Below are positions 1 through 13,026 of a stretch of 32,296 bases of DNA, in pieces. Below the pieces are notes generated by a model. It saw nothing but the letters and a program-made list of their open reading frames with translations. It searched no databases and was not told where the DNA came from. Numbering within the stretch: position 1 is the first letter of the stretch; each line of letters begins with the position of its first letter. The translations under genes were made by a program, and so were the position numbers. Source of the DNA: Armatimonadota bacterium (GTDB lineage: Bacteria; Armatimonadota; SYMT01; JACQGL01); NCBI GenBank assembly GCA_016199525.1, contig JACQGL010000150.1, positions 1 through 32,296 of the forward strand. Reading direction: 5' to 3'.

Positions 1-1
1 C

Positions 2-1092
<1,091 letters not shown>

Positions 1093-1100
<8 letters not shown>

Positions 1101-1752
1101 GCCGCTGCGGGTGTTCATCAGCTATGACAGGTCAGATGGCCACGAGGCTGCATGCATCAAGGCATGTCTGGAGGCCGAGGGCTTCACCTGCTTCCTGGCG
1201 CACGAGGACCTGGAGGTGTCATCGGTCTGGCGGGAGCGCATCTGGGAGGAACTCACCGGCTGTGACTGCTTCGTCGGGCTGATCTCGGAGGCCTCGAACG
1301 CGAGCGTGTGGTGCCAGCAGGAAACCGCGGTGGCGCTGTGCCGTCTCCCCCCGGAACGGTTCGTTCTGGTGAAGCTCGGCGCAGCGGACCCGCAGGGGTT
1401 CGCCGCGAGATACCAGGCCATACCCGTCGGCAGGCTTCTCCCCGCGCTCGATAGCTGCCCGTTTGTGCGCGAGAACCGGATCAACGCGATGATCGGGCGC
1501 CTCAAGGAGGCCAACACCTACTCACAGGCGCGAGAGCGCGGCCGCCAACTCGTGGGGCTCATCCCGACGCTCACCCGGGAGCAGGTCGCGCGGCTGCTTC
1601 GGGTCTCGCTGCAGAACGACCAGGTCTGGAACGAGGAGTACGGGATTGGGCCGCGTGTTCGAGAGCTCTACGCTGCCTACGAGGAACAGCACGGGGAGGA
1701 CGCGGCCAGGGCACTGCGATGGACGCCACACCCTTCGGATTCCCCTGGGTAG
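1093..1752 (+). CDS. TIR-domain protein (putative NADase effector)
   Basis: A 219-residue protein with an N-terminal TIR fold over about residues 1-130: LRVFISYDRSDG (strand A), GFTCFLAHEDLEVSSVW (BB-loop region), CDCFVGLISEAS, and SVWCQQETAVAL, in which Glu77 sits where TIR NADases carry their catalytic glutamate. Bacterial TIR proteins of this kind usually cleave NAD+ in abortive phage defence. The C-terminal 90 residues (LTREQVARLLRVSLQNDQVW...) match no domain I know and may sense or oligomerise. The start ATG lies inside ATGGATGA, so it overlaps the stop of the frame-corrected methyltransferase. That overlap suggests translational coupling and a shared operon. The zinc-knuckle/KGG gene follows after 12 nt. 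NADase activity is inference from the fold and the Glu. Confidence 0.8.
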
Positions 1753-1764
1753 CGGAGGTCTACT

Positions 1765-2190
1765 ATGCGGAAAGAGCACGTACCTATCCGTGAACCCAGC
1801 CGCTGTATCGAATGGGGCTGCGCTGGAAAAGCAAGAACGCGACAACGCTGCCGCAAGCATTACCAGCAGTTCCGTACTGCGGCGATCCAGCTGGGGATCT
1901 GGGAGCAGATACGGCTGCCCTGCGGCAACTTCGGCGATCCGGAAGGGCATCGCGCCTCGGCCACGATGGGCGGCGCGAAGAGGAGCGAAGACCGCGCGGG
2001 CCTGGCGGCGGCGGGCCGGATCGGGGGGCGCCGATTCGCCGAGAACAAGGAAGCACAGCGCCAGGTCGCCCGCCTTGGGGGTCTGGCCGTCGCTCGGGAC
2101 AGGGAGCGCATGGCGGAAATGGGGCGCAAGGGGAACGCCGTGCGCTGGCAGAAGCGCTCCCAGGACACCGCCGACCAGGAAGGGGCATAG
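1765..2190 (+). CDS. Small zinc-knuckle protein with KGG-like glycine repeats
   Basis: A 141-residue basic protein starting at ATG 1765 with GGAGG 8 nt upstream, 12 nt after the TIR stop. Residues 14-37 carry CIEWGC...RQRCRKHYQQFR, a C-x4-C-x9-C-x2-H arrangement resembling the zinc knuckle seen near phage HNH and recombinase proteins. The C-terminal two thirds contain repeated glycine pairs with helical spacers (MGGAKRSEDRAG, GRIGGRRFAENKEAQ, RLGGLAVARDRERMAEMG, RKGNAVRW), like the KGG repeats of stress protein YciG. I do not know a characterised protein with both halves. It looks like a nucleic-acid-binding accessory of the neighbouring defence genes. The function is unknown; coding status is supported by the RBS, spacing and repeat periodicity. 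Confidence 0.65.
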   Translation: MRKEHVPIREPSRCIEWGCAGKARTRQRCRKHYQQFRTAAIQLGIWEQIRLPCGNFGDPEGHRASATMGGAKRSEDRAGLAAAGRIGGRRFAENKEAQRQVARLGGLAVARDRERMAEMGRKGNAVRWQKRSQDTADQEGA

Positions 2191-2262
2191 CGGACGGCAG
2201 GGAGGACTTGCGGGGCGACACAGCAAACGGATGTTTGAATATCGCCCGGCGTGGGTAAGTTC

Positions 2263-3138
2263 ATGGCAACACAGCAACTTGCCCCGGTGCTGCCGGTGGT
2301 CCACGCGTACGCCGATCACCGGCCCGTGCTCGACGTGAAGACGCGCTGGGAACCGCGCCGCGTGTGGTGTACCCGGACTGCCGACCACGCCGACGCGCCG
2401 GGGCAGGAGTACGTGGTCAAGTTCCGGCGTCCCGGCACCGGCACAGCTGCGCTGATCAGCGAAGTAGTCTGCCACGCGCTTCTCCAGGCGCTCGGCCTTC
2501 CAAGCCTGGTGGCCGCGCGCGTGAGTGTCGGCGAGAGGATGGCGCGCTCCTACAACGATGCCCGCACGGTGGACTACGAGGTCCTGCCCGGCTTACACTT
2601 TGGTACCGCGTGGCGACCGGATGTTCAGGCAGGTCCGCCGGAATCATGGGAGCAGCTCGCCGACCCGGAGGAGCTGGTACGGATCTGGGCGGCGGACTGC
2701 TGGCTGATGACGCCGGACCGGCGCACCTACGGTAACATATTGCTCGCGGACCCGGACAGCATGGGGCGATTCCATCTGATTCCGGCGGATCAGAGCGACT
2801 GCTTCCTGGGGTCTGGATCTCTGCAAGACGGTTCGTACACCGGACGGTCTGCCGACCACGGAGCCGCCCCGTACCTGGACCTGCTGGAGAGAGCGTTCGT
2901 GGAACGGGGATGCGTGGCTCTGCACGACATGGCGCGGCGCATCGCCGGAGCCACGGCAGCCGTTCCGACGGCGCTGAAGCGCGTTCCCGACGAATGGTGG
3001 GCCGAGGCAGAGGTGAACCAGCGTGATCTGGCAGCGTGCTTGCACGAGCGCGCTAACAGGGCACGCATCATCCTGGAGATCGAGAAGTGGGAGGGACTGG
3101 GGAATGCTACTGCAGGCGGACACCTTTTCGACCTATAG
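2263..3138 (+). CDS. HipA-like (HipA_2 family) Ser/Thr kinase-fold protein
   Basis: A short HipA-family kinase of about 291 residues from ATG 2263; an in-frame GTG at 2251 is an alternative and neither has a strong RBS. Kinase-fold signatures in order: YVVKF with Lys53 as the ATP-binding lysine; the catalytic-loop equivalent TPDRRTYGN with Asp152 and Asn158; then FHLIPADQSDCF with Asp176 as the metal-binding aspartate. The protein lacks the N-terminal HipA domain of E. coli HipA and resembles the compact HipA_2 type, which is commonly paired with a DUF3037 protein, as here: the next gene starts inside this one (35-nt overlap). It likely phosphorylates a protein target and acts as a toxin or defence component. 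Its last 11 residues, NATAGGHLFDL, recur as a fragment at 5863-5895. The family is clear; the substrate is unknown. Confidence 0.75.
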   Translation: MATQQLAPVLPVVHAYADHRPVLDVKTRWEPRRVWCTRTADHADAPGQEYVVKFRRPGTGTAALISEVVCHALLQALGLPSLVAARVSVGERMARSYNDARTVDYEVLPGLHFGTAWRPDVQAGPPESWEQLADPEELVRIWAADCWLMTPDRRTYGNILLADPDSMGRFHLIPADQSDCFLGSGSLQDGSYTGRSADHGAAPYLDLLERAFVERGCVALHDMARRIAGATAAVPTALKRVPDEWWAEAEVNQRDLAACLHERANRARIILEIEKWEGLGNATAGGHLFDL

Positions 3139-3961
3139 CTGCGCCACGCTGCGCTGCCTTGTGGACCCTACCCGGGGGATCACCGTGCCCGTCGGCGTCG
3201 TCCTGTGGAGCCGGGCCGACCGACACCCGCGGTTCCGTCTCCCCAGCGAGGGTGAGCGGATCGAGGACGTGCCGATCCAGACAGTGATGCCCTACCTGCG
3301 TGCGGCGCAGACGCAGATCGAGGCGTGGCTCCGGCGCGGCCAGCTCCCCTACCAGACCGAGCCGCTGGAATCATTGAGTGACCGGTGGTGGGAGCACGTG
3401 CGGGGGCTGATGCAGTTCACCGTGCAGATTGATCCCCCTCGGCCGGTAGACTGTGTGCGTCCCGACGAAGAGATGGAGACGCTCTTCGAGGCACTCGTGC
3501 AACCGGTGAAGACGGCCCGCGAGCGCGCGCAGCGGATCGATGGCGCTGTCAAGGCTGCCCTCGGTCGGCAGTACGTGACCAGGTTCAAGCGCCAGCAACG
3601 TGCGCCGGGGTTCAGGGGCAGGCCGGTCTCCGTCCTGCGCATGGCGGAGGGCCGGAACGCAGTGGTGGTCGTAGAGGCGGTGAATCTGGCCCTCAAGACG
3701 GCGGAGCGGGATTCAGACACGCTGGCGAGCAGGCTGCGGCGCATCCAGGAGAACAGCACGAAGCGGAAGGTTCGCTTGGTATTGGGGTATCTCGCTTCTC
3801 CTGGGGGCCTCAACGGAGAGGGTGTACTCAAGGACTGGATCGAGCACGTCACCAACACGCCGATGTACGACCTGACGCGGCAGTCCGCCGAGTTCCGTAG
3901 GACCGCCGCAGAGGCTCTGGCGGAGGCCGAGGACTCTCTCGGTGTCCTTGCCGAAGGGTAG
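3104..3961 (+). CDS. DUF3037 family protein, partner of the HipA-like kinase
   Basis: About 285 residues from ATG 3104, chosen because it has a good purine-rich RBS (GGGAGGGACTGGGGA) and gives the family-typical N-terminus. The frame is open further upstream, but that part only shadows the kinase gene. TFSTYSCATLRCLVDPTRGITVPVGVVLW matches the DUF3037 pattern of a tyrosine-rich strand, an arginine and a V-P-V-G-V-V-L strand. The middle (ETLFEALVQPVKTARERAQRI) and C-terminus (SADRWW... to EALAEAEDSLGVLAEG) are helical. It overlaps the kinase gene by 35 nt, so the two are translationally coupled and probably work together, perhaps as antidote or adaptor, although the biochemical role of DUF3037 is not established. 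It ends 65 nt before the AlbA_2 gene. Confidence 0.7.
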   Translation: MLLQADTFSTYSCATLRCLVDPTRGITVPVGVVLWSRADRHPRFRLPSEGERIEDVPIQTVMPYLRAAQTQIEAWLRRGQLPYQTEPLESLSDRWWEHVRGLMQFTVQIDPPRPVDCVRPDEEMETLFEALVQPVKTARERAQRIDGAVKAALGRQYVTRFKRQQRAPGFRGRPVSVLRMAEGRNAVVVVEAVNLALKTAERDSDTLASRLRRIQENSTKRKVRLVLGYLASPGGLNGEGVLKDWIEHVTNTPMYDLTRQSAEFRRTAAEALAEAEDSLGVLAEG

Positions 3962-4026
3962 TCTGACGCAATCGTTCAGTGTTCCCCATATCGGGGGTGG
4001 TTGACTCGGGGGTACTGCCTCCTCCC

Positions 4027-5678
4027 ATGAACCGCTCGATCCCCAAGCGTGAGAGCCTGACGGTGGAGTTGAAGAGCGACCAGGGGCCACTGCCGGACTC
4101 GGAGCTGGTCGCTGCCGTCGTTTGCCTTGCCAACACAGAAGGCGGCGATGTGTACGTCGGCGTTGAGAATGACGGGGCGGTGACGGGCCTCCACCCCAAG
4201 CACCGCAACGTAACGGGCGTGGTGGCATTGATCGCCAACCGCACCAGCCCATCTCTTTCGGTGCGCGCCGAACTCCTGGAGGTGAGCGGCCTGCCCGTGG
4301 CACGCATCCAGGTGCCCAAAGCGGAGTCCATCGTCTCCACGTCTGACGGATTGATCCAGCGCCGTCGCCTCGCTGCCGATGGCACGCCTTTCTGCGCGCC
4401 ATTCTACCCGCACGAGTTCGCTCAGCGGCAATCAGACCTCCGCCGCCTGGACTACTCGGCTCTGCCCGTCGTGGGCGCTGCCGCTGACGACCTGGACCCG
4501 CTGGAACGCGAGCGGCTCCGGCAACTCGTGGGCCGGTACGGGGGTGACAGCGCCCTGCTGGTGTTGAGCGACGGTGAACTCGATGGCGCGCTTGGCTTCG
4601 TGACCCGGGAGGGAGACCGCCGTGTACCGACCGTCGCGGGACTGCTCACCATCGGCCGCGAGTCGGCGCTGCGGAAGCATCTCCCGACCCACGAGGTGGC
4701 GATCCAGGACCTTTCGGGGACCCAGGTCCGTCTCAACGAGTTCACCCGCAGGCCGTTGCTGGCGGTGTTCCAGCACATTTACGAGCAGCACTTTGCAGCC
4801 CGCGTGGTCGAGGATGAGTTGCAGGTCGGCATGTTCCGTGTGCCTGTCCCCAACTATGACCGGCGTGCGTTCCGCGAGGGCCTCGTCAACGCCCTGGTTC
4901 ACCGCGATTACGCCCGCCTGGGCGCTGTCCACGTGCGCTGGGAGGCAGACGGCCTGATTATCAGCAACCCTGGTGGGTTCGTGGAGGGGTGACGCTGGAC
5001 AACCTCCTCGTCACGGAACCGCGCCCCCGGAACCCGATGCTTGCGGACATTGCGAAGCGGGTCGGCCTGGCGGAACGGACAGGGCGCGGTGTGGATCTGA
5101 TCTACCAGGGCCTGCTGCGCTACGGACGGCCTGCCCCCGATTACAGCCGGAGCGATGCTACCAGCGTGGTGCTGCGGCTCCCCAATGCTGACGCTGACCT
5201 GCCGTTCCTGGAGTTGATCCTGGAGGAGGAGCGCCGCATCGGTGCTCCCATGCCGGTCGATACCCTGATCGCCTTGGCCCACCTCCGCATGGCGGCACGC
5301 TTGGACGCCGCCGCCCTGTCTCGTGCGCTCCAGAGGGACGAGGCCGCGACGCGCGCCCTGCTCGGTCGGCTGACGGCGGCGGGCCTGGTCCAGGCGCACG
5401 GGGCGACACGCAATCGCGAGTACAGCTTGAGTGCGGCGGTCTACCGACGGCTCGGAGAAGCAGCGGATTACATCCGGCAGGCTGCTTTCGATGAGATCCA
5501 ACAGGAGCAGATGGTTCTCCAGTACGTCCAGCGGCACGGGCGGATTACACGGCGGGAGGTTGCAGGTCTGTGCCTGCTAGGGTCGTTCCAGGCCAGCCGC
5601 CTCCTGAAGCGTCTGGTTGCCGAGGGCAAACTCAAACTGCACGGCGAGAGGCGGGGCGCCTATTACACGCGCCCATAG
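4027..5678 (+). CDS. AlbA_2 / GHKL-type ATPase / winged-helix regulator (apparent frameshift)
   Basis: Two overlapping frames together encode a normal-length (about 550 residue) Schlafen-AlbA_2 ATP-binding regulator. The first (4027-4992) holds the AlbA_2 domain (ESLTVELKSD, LANTEGGDVYVGVENDG, IPKA-type strands) and the start of the HATPase_c_4 region (REGLVNALVHRDYA, LIISNPGGFVEG). The continuation from 4989 begins VTLDNLL and contains RNPMLADIAKRVGLAERTGRGVD, normally contiguous with NPGGFVEG, then a C-terminal winged helix (YVQRHGRITRREVAGLC...LKLHGERRGAYYTRP). At 4986-4989 the G run is one short, giving GAG GGG TGA instead of GAG GGG GTG. Members of this family are usually transcriptional regulators; the dyad pair just after its stop is a candidate target. 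Whether the break is a sequencing error, a mutation or a -1 slip on GGG before a stop cannot be told. Confidence 0.75.
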
Positions 5679-5684
5679 CGCGAA

Positions 5685-5718
5685 ATGAGCGCGCTCATAA
5701 CCAGAATGAGCGCGCTCA
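5685..5718. promoter_or_regulatory. Pair of perfect dyads (TGAGCGCGCTCA) 21 bp apart, candidate operators
   Basis: ATGAGCGCGCTCAT at 5685-5698 is a 14-bp perfect palindrome. TGAGCGCGCTCA recurs at 5707-5718. The offset is exactly 21 bp, two helical turns, so two dimers would sit on the same face. The array begins 6 nt after the AlbA_2 stop and 340 nt before the helicase start. It could bind the winged-helix protein encoded just upstream. Read as protein, it would repeat MSAL every 7 codons, but no coding support exists. Confidence 0.6.
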
Positions 5719-5747
5719 ATAGATATGGGCGCCGCGCGGGTCGCACC

Positions 5748-5775
5748 CTGACAGTTCCTATCGTCGATATATATG
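5748..5775 (+). promoter_or_regulatory. Weak candidate promoter between the two dyad arrays
   Basis: CTGACA (5748-5753) is followed after 16 bp by TATATG (5770-5775) within an AT-rich ATATATAT tract. It points at the helicase gene and lies between the two candidate operator arrays. The match to the consensus is modest. Confidence 0.3.
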
Positions 5776-5860
5776 CGCGCGACCTATGGTCATGGGTGCG
5801 TAGAGGATCTGGGGATCCAGATAGCGAACGAGCGTTTGGGGTCGCCCTGGGAGGAGCCGC

Positions 5861-5932
5861 CGAATGCAACCGCAGGTAGACACCTCTTCGACCTGTGGTG
5901 GGGGACGAGGAGCCTACTACACAGCGCCCTAA
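5861..5932 (+). pseudogene. Fused remnant: HipA-type tail joined to AlbA_2-type tail
   Basis: Bases 5861-5898 match the 3' end of the HipA-like gene (3101-3138) at 30 of 38 positions. In the kinase frame they read NATAGRHLFDL against NATAGGHLFDL, with all but one sense difference at silent third positions and the stop TAG changed to TGG. Directly after, 5903-5932 read GRGAYYTAP-stop, matching the end of the AlbA_2 regulator (RRGAYYTRP-stop at 5652-5678), again with nearly all differences silent. The simplest reading is a second, diverged HipA-DUF3037-AlbA_2 cassette that collapsed by an internal deletion. The fragment is short, so chance cannot be fully excluded. Confidence 0.5.
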
Positions 5933-5939
5933 ACACACA

Positions 5940-5998
5940 AAACACGCGCGCATGTTTCAGAAACACGCGCACGTGTTTCTTTCTATCCGCGCGTGTTT
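5940..5998. promoter_or_regulatory. Second dyad array (AAACACG...CGTGTTT), 21-bp period, candidate operators
   Basis: Two units start at 5940 and 5961, exactly 21 bp apart: AAACACGCGCGCATGTTT and AAACACGCGCACGTGTTT. Each is an inverted repeat of AAACACG with a short centre. A third right half-site CGTGTTT lies at 5992-5998. The array follows the second AlbA_2-type tail (stop at 5930-5932), just as the first array follows the intact tail, and precedes the helicase start by about 60 nt, so it could control helicase expression. Confidence 0.55.
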
Positions 5999-6058
5999 TG
6001 CCGCCCGAAGACGACGGAAATCCAGAGCCGGGTTGTTACTCGGGAGGCGAGCGAGACC

Positions 6059-11215
<5,157 letters not shown>

Positions 11216-11217
11216 TC

Positions 11218-11726
11218 CACCCGGAATCTGCGGCATCTTCGCAACGATCTGCTCGCACCGCGCGATCCGCTCGCGTTCCCTGGGTTGGTAGTCCTCCGCG
11301 GGCGGGACGGCGATCCCTTCGCACTGCTCCACGTTGAACACGCAGTAGTAGCGCAGAATCGGCGCGCTGTGCACGTCTCCGCCCTCCTCTCGGGGCCGCT
11401 CCGTGAGCTTACAAGAGGTGACCAGGGAGGTCGTCCACACGTCGTCCGCGTTGCACCAGTACAACCCGCTCGCCGCTCCGTGAGCTTACAAGAGGTGACC
11501 AGGGAGGTCTTCTCGCCCTTGCGGACGTGGCCGGCCAGCTCCTTCCCCTGCTTGAACGTGAGCCACCAGGGCGATGCGTATCCCGACCCGGTCTGGACCA
11601 GGGGCAGGAGCAGGACGTTCATCCCGCGGTAGGGCCGGTGGTGTCCCAGGGCTTGTGCCAGGGGACGGTTCCTGCTTCCAGGGCGGCAGTGATCTTCCCC
11701 GTGACGATCTGGTATACGTCTGCCAT
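11218..11726 (-). pseudogene. ArdC-like antirestriction / ssDNA-binding protein, degraded and truncated
   Basis: The start at 11726 has GGGAGG upstream and gives MADVYQIVTGKITAALEAG then TVPWHKPW, the N-terminus of ArdC-type proteins. The rest is split over three frames: YRGMNVLLL, GYASPWWLTFKQGKELAGHV, RKGEKTSLVTSCKLTER, then APILRYYCVFNVEQCEGI and ARCEQIVAKMPQI. A stretch around the expected NLVSGKP is missing, a 77-bp insertion breaks the middle, and homology stops at about 11,220, exactly where the helicase gene ends. The metallopeptidase-like C-terminal half (HELAH region) is gone. ArdC proteins protect incoming plasmid DNA from restriction, so this is a relic of conjugative DNA now disrupted by the defence genes. 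Confidence 0.75.
11395..11509. repeat. 38-bp exact direct repeat (11,395-11,432 and 11,472-11,509), 77-bp offset
   Basis: GCCGCTCCGTGAGCTTACAA and the next 18 bases occur twice, separated by 39 bp of unrelated sequence. The repeat lies in the ArdC remnant, duplicates the peptide SLVTSCKLTER and, being 77 bp, shifts the frame. The copies are identical, so the event is recent relative to the gene's decay. Confidence 0.85.
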
Positions 11727-11787
11727 CTCCGTTCCTCCCCACCGGTAGGGGGGGGTGGTGCCGGACCGCCCATCCGGTCGGACCTGC

Positions 11788-12331
11788 CTACCCGGCAGGG
11801 AAGAACTGCTCGTATCGCACCACGTAGCCGCCCGGTGCGTCCGCCACAGAGAGGATACGGACCGTGGGCGGGAACTCACGGAGGGTGTCTGCCTCACGGC
11901 GCCCACCGAGATAGTTCGGTTCCGGGTAGGCTTGCTCAATTCACCGCTGCACCTCGGCGCGGCGGGCCTGCGCTGCCTGCTTCTCCTCGTGCTGCTGCTG
12001 TTAGAACGCCTCCACAGCGCGGCGGACCGCCATGTGCTTGCAGTACCGCTCCTCGTGGTGCTTCTCCCAGTCGGGGCAGGAGCAACCCTGGCCGTTCCGG
12101 CTCGGGCAGGCCCTCGCCGGTGGTCACGTAGGTCCCGTGGGTGTTGGAGGTGACCACTAGCTCCCCGGGCTTCTCGCCACGGCGGGCAGTGAACGCGGCG
12201 GGAACCTCGGTATGCTCGATGACCCAGCCCTCGCCGTCCTTCTGCACGCGGTAGAGGCGGCTGTCGCAAAGCAGACGCCGCTGCTCGGGGGTAAGGCCGT
12301 TCCCCTGTTGCTCGGGCGGGCAGGAGGGCAC
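11788..12331 (-). pseudogene. SWIM zinc-finger protein, degraded (frameshift and two stops)
   Basis: Starting at ATG 12331 the frame reads MPSCPPEQQGNGLTPEQRRL and onward to TNTHGTYVTTGEGLPE-like residues. It then must shift to give GCSCPDWEKHHEERYCKHMA, a SWIM finger (C-x-C...C-x-H). That frame hits TAA at 12001-12003 and TGA at 11941-11943 and finally ends at 11788 after YEQFFPAG. The readable protein between the stops (QQQHEEKQAAQARRAEVQR, then IEQAYPEPNYLGGRREADTL) suggests one formerly longer gene. SWIM proteins of this type are common near ArdC in mobile elements. The partner ArdC relic starts 62 nt downstream on the same strand, so both belonged to one plasmid-like operon. Confidence 0.6.
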
Positions 12332-12451
12332 CTGGTACCGGCGCTGGGTGCCTCCGTGGCGATGCCATGAGCGGGGGGAGAGCCGTCGCGACGGTTAGCC
12401 ACGAACGCAGAAGCACATACACTAACTAGCTTCATGTCATGTGCCCGCCCG

Positions 12452-12581
12452 GGTTGCAACCATTTTGCAACCCAACTCGGTTGCAGAGGATTCACGGCGA
12501 TTGCAGAGGATTACATGAAGGGGCGCGATTCAAGGCTGTGGATGGGGCGCTTTTGTAGGCGATTACAGGGGATTGTAGGGG
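12452..12581 (+). repeat. Cluster of direct repeats beside attR, candidate integrase arm-type sites
   Basis: TTGCAGAGGATT occurs at 12481-12492 and 12501-12512, 20 bp apart. A variant TTACAGGGGATT is at 12563-12574, and related TTGCAACC/TTGCAACCC are at 12454 and 12465. They lie on the inner side of the tRNA fragment, where tyrosine recombinases usually have arm-binding sites. Role is inferred from position only. Confidence 0.45.
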
Positions 12582-12586
12582 TCCCC

Positions 12587-12643
12587 TCGGTCTCAAAAAC
12601 CGGTTCCCGCGAGGGAGTGCGGGTTCGACCCCCGCCTTCGGCA
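12587..12643 (+). other. 3' fragment of tRNA-Leu(CAA): attR of the integrated island
   Basis: From 12587 the sequence forms an anticodon stem TCGGT/ACCGG with loop CTCAAAA (anticodon CAA, 12594-12596), a class II variable arm (TTCCC-GCGA-GGGA), a T-arm GCGGG-TTCGACC-CCCGC (12619-12635) and the acceptor 3' strand CTTCGGC with discriminator A at 12643. The 5' half (GCCGAAG... D-arm) is absent upstream; instead there is repeat-rich DNA. This is what remains at the distal end after integration into a tRNA-Leu gene on the + strand. The intact tRNA should be left of the window. Confidence 0.8.
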
Positions 12644-12687
12644 TCACAGAAAACGTGCGCAAGCGTCTGTTAGAAAACAGCGTTAGA

Positions 12688-12719
12688 AGCCCTCGGGCGG
12701 GAGCGTCCGGGGGCTTTTG
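12688..12719 (+). terminator. Hairpin terminator following the tRNA-Leu fragment
   Basis: AGCCCTCGG (12688-12696) pairs with CCGGGGGCT (12707-12715) with one G-U pair, followed by TTTTG. It is probably the original terminator of the tRNA-Leu transcript, left on the distal side of the island. Confidence 0.55.
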
Positions 12720-12760
12720 CTCGCAGATTGCTCACAAACCGCCCGGTTCCCCGCACGAGG

Positions 12761-12997
12761 ATGAGGAAGCGAGGCTCTGAACCATATTCCGGCTACCGAA
12801 TCCGGTGGGACGACAAAGCCGAGGAGATAGATTACCTCTACCTCTCCGAAGCACGAAAGATATTTCGCGCTCTCTGCGACTGCAGCGTGTACCGGAGGGT
12901 CGAACTGTTCGGGGTGATACCGAGGAGAGGCCGAGCGAGGGAGACGGGCTGGAACCCATCGATCGGTGGGAACAGGATATGGCGGTATAGCCTCTGA
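12761..12997 (+). CDS. Possible small hypothetical protein
   Basis: A 78-residue frame from ATG 12761 (an in-frame ATG also exists at 12728) with a plausible mixed composition, YSGYRIRWDDKAEEIDYLYL then SEARKIFRALCDCSVYRRVELFGVI. I recognise no family and see no clear RBS. It ends 30 nt before the HEPN gene, which is convergent. It may be a genuine foreign small gene or an unused frame. Confidence 0.3.
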   Translation: MRKRGSEPYSGYRIRWDDKAEEIDYLYLSEARKIFRALCDCSVYRRVELFGVIPRRGRARETGWNPSIGGNRIWRYSL

Positions 12998-13026
12998 ATT
13001 GCAAGTGAGACGGTCTGCATTTTACT

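Noticed and set aside
12540-12643. Complete tRNA-Leu gene
   Set aside because: No GCCGAAG acceptor 5' strand or D-arm upstream; only the 3' part is present.
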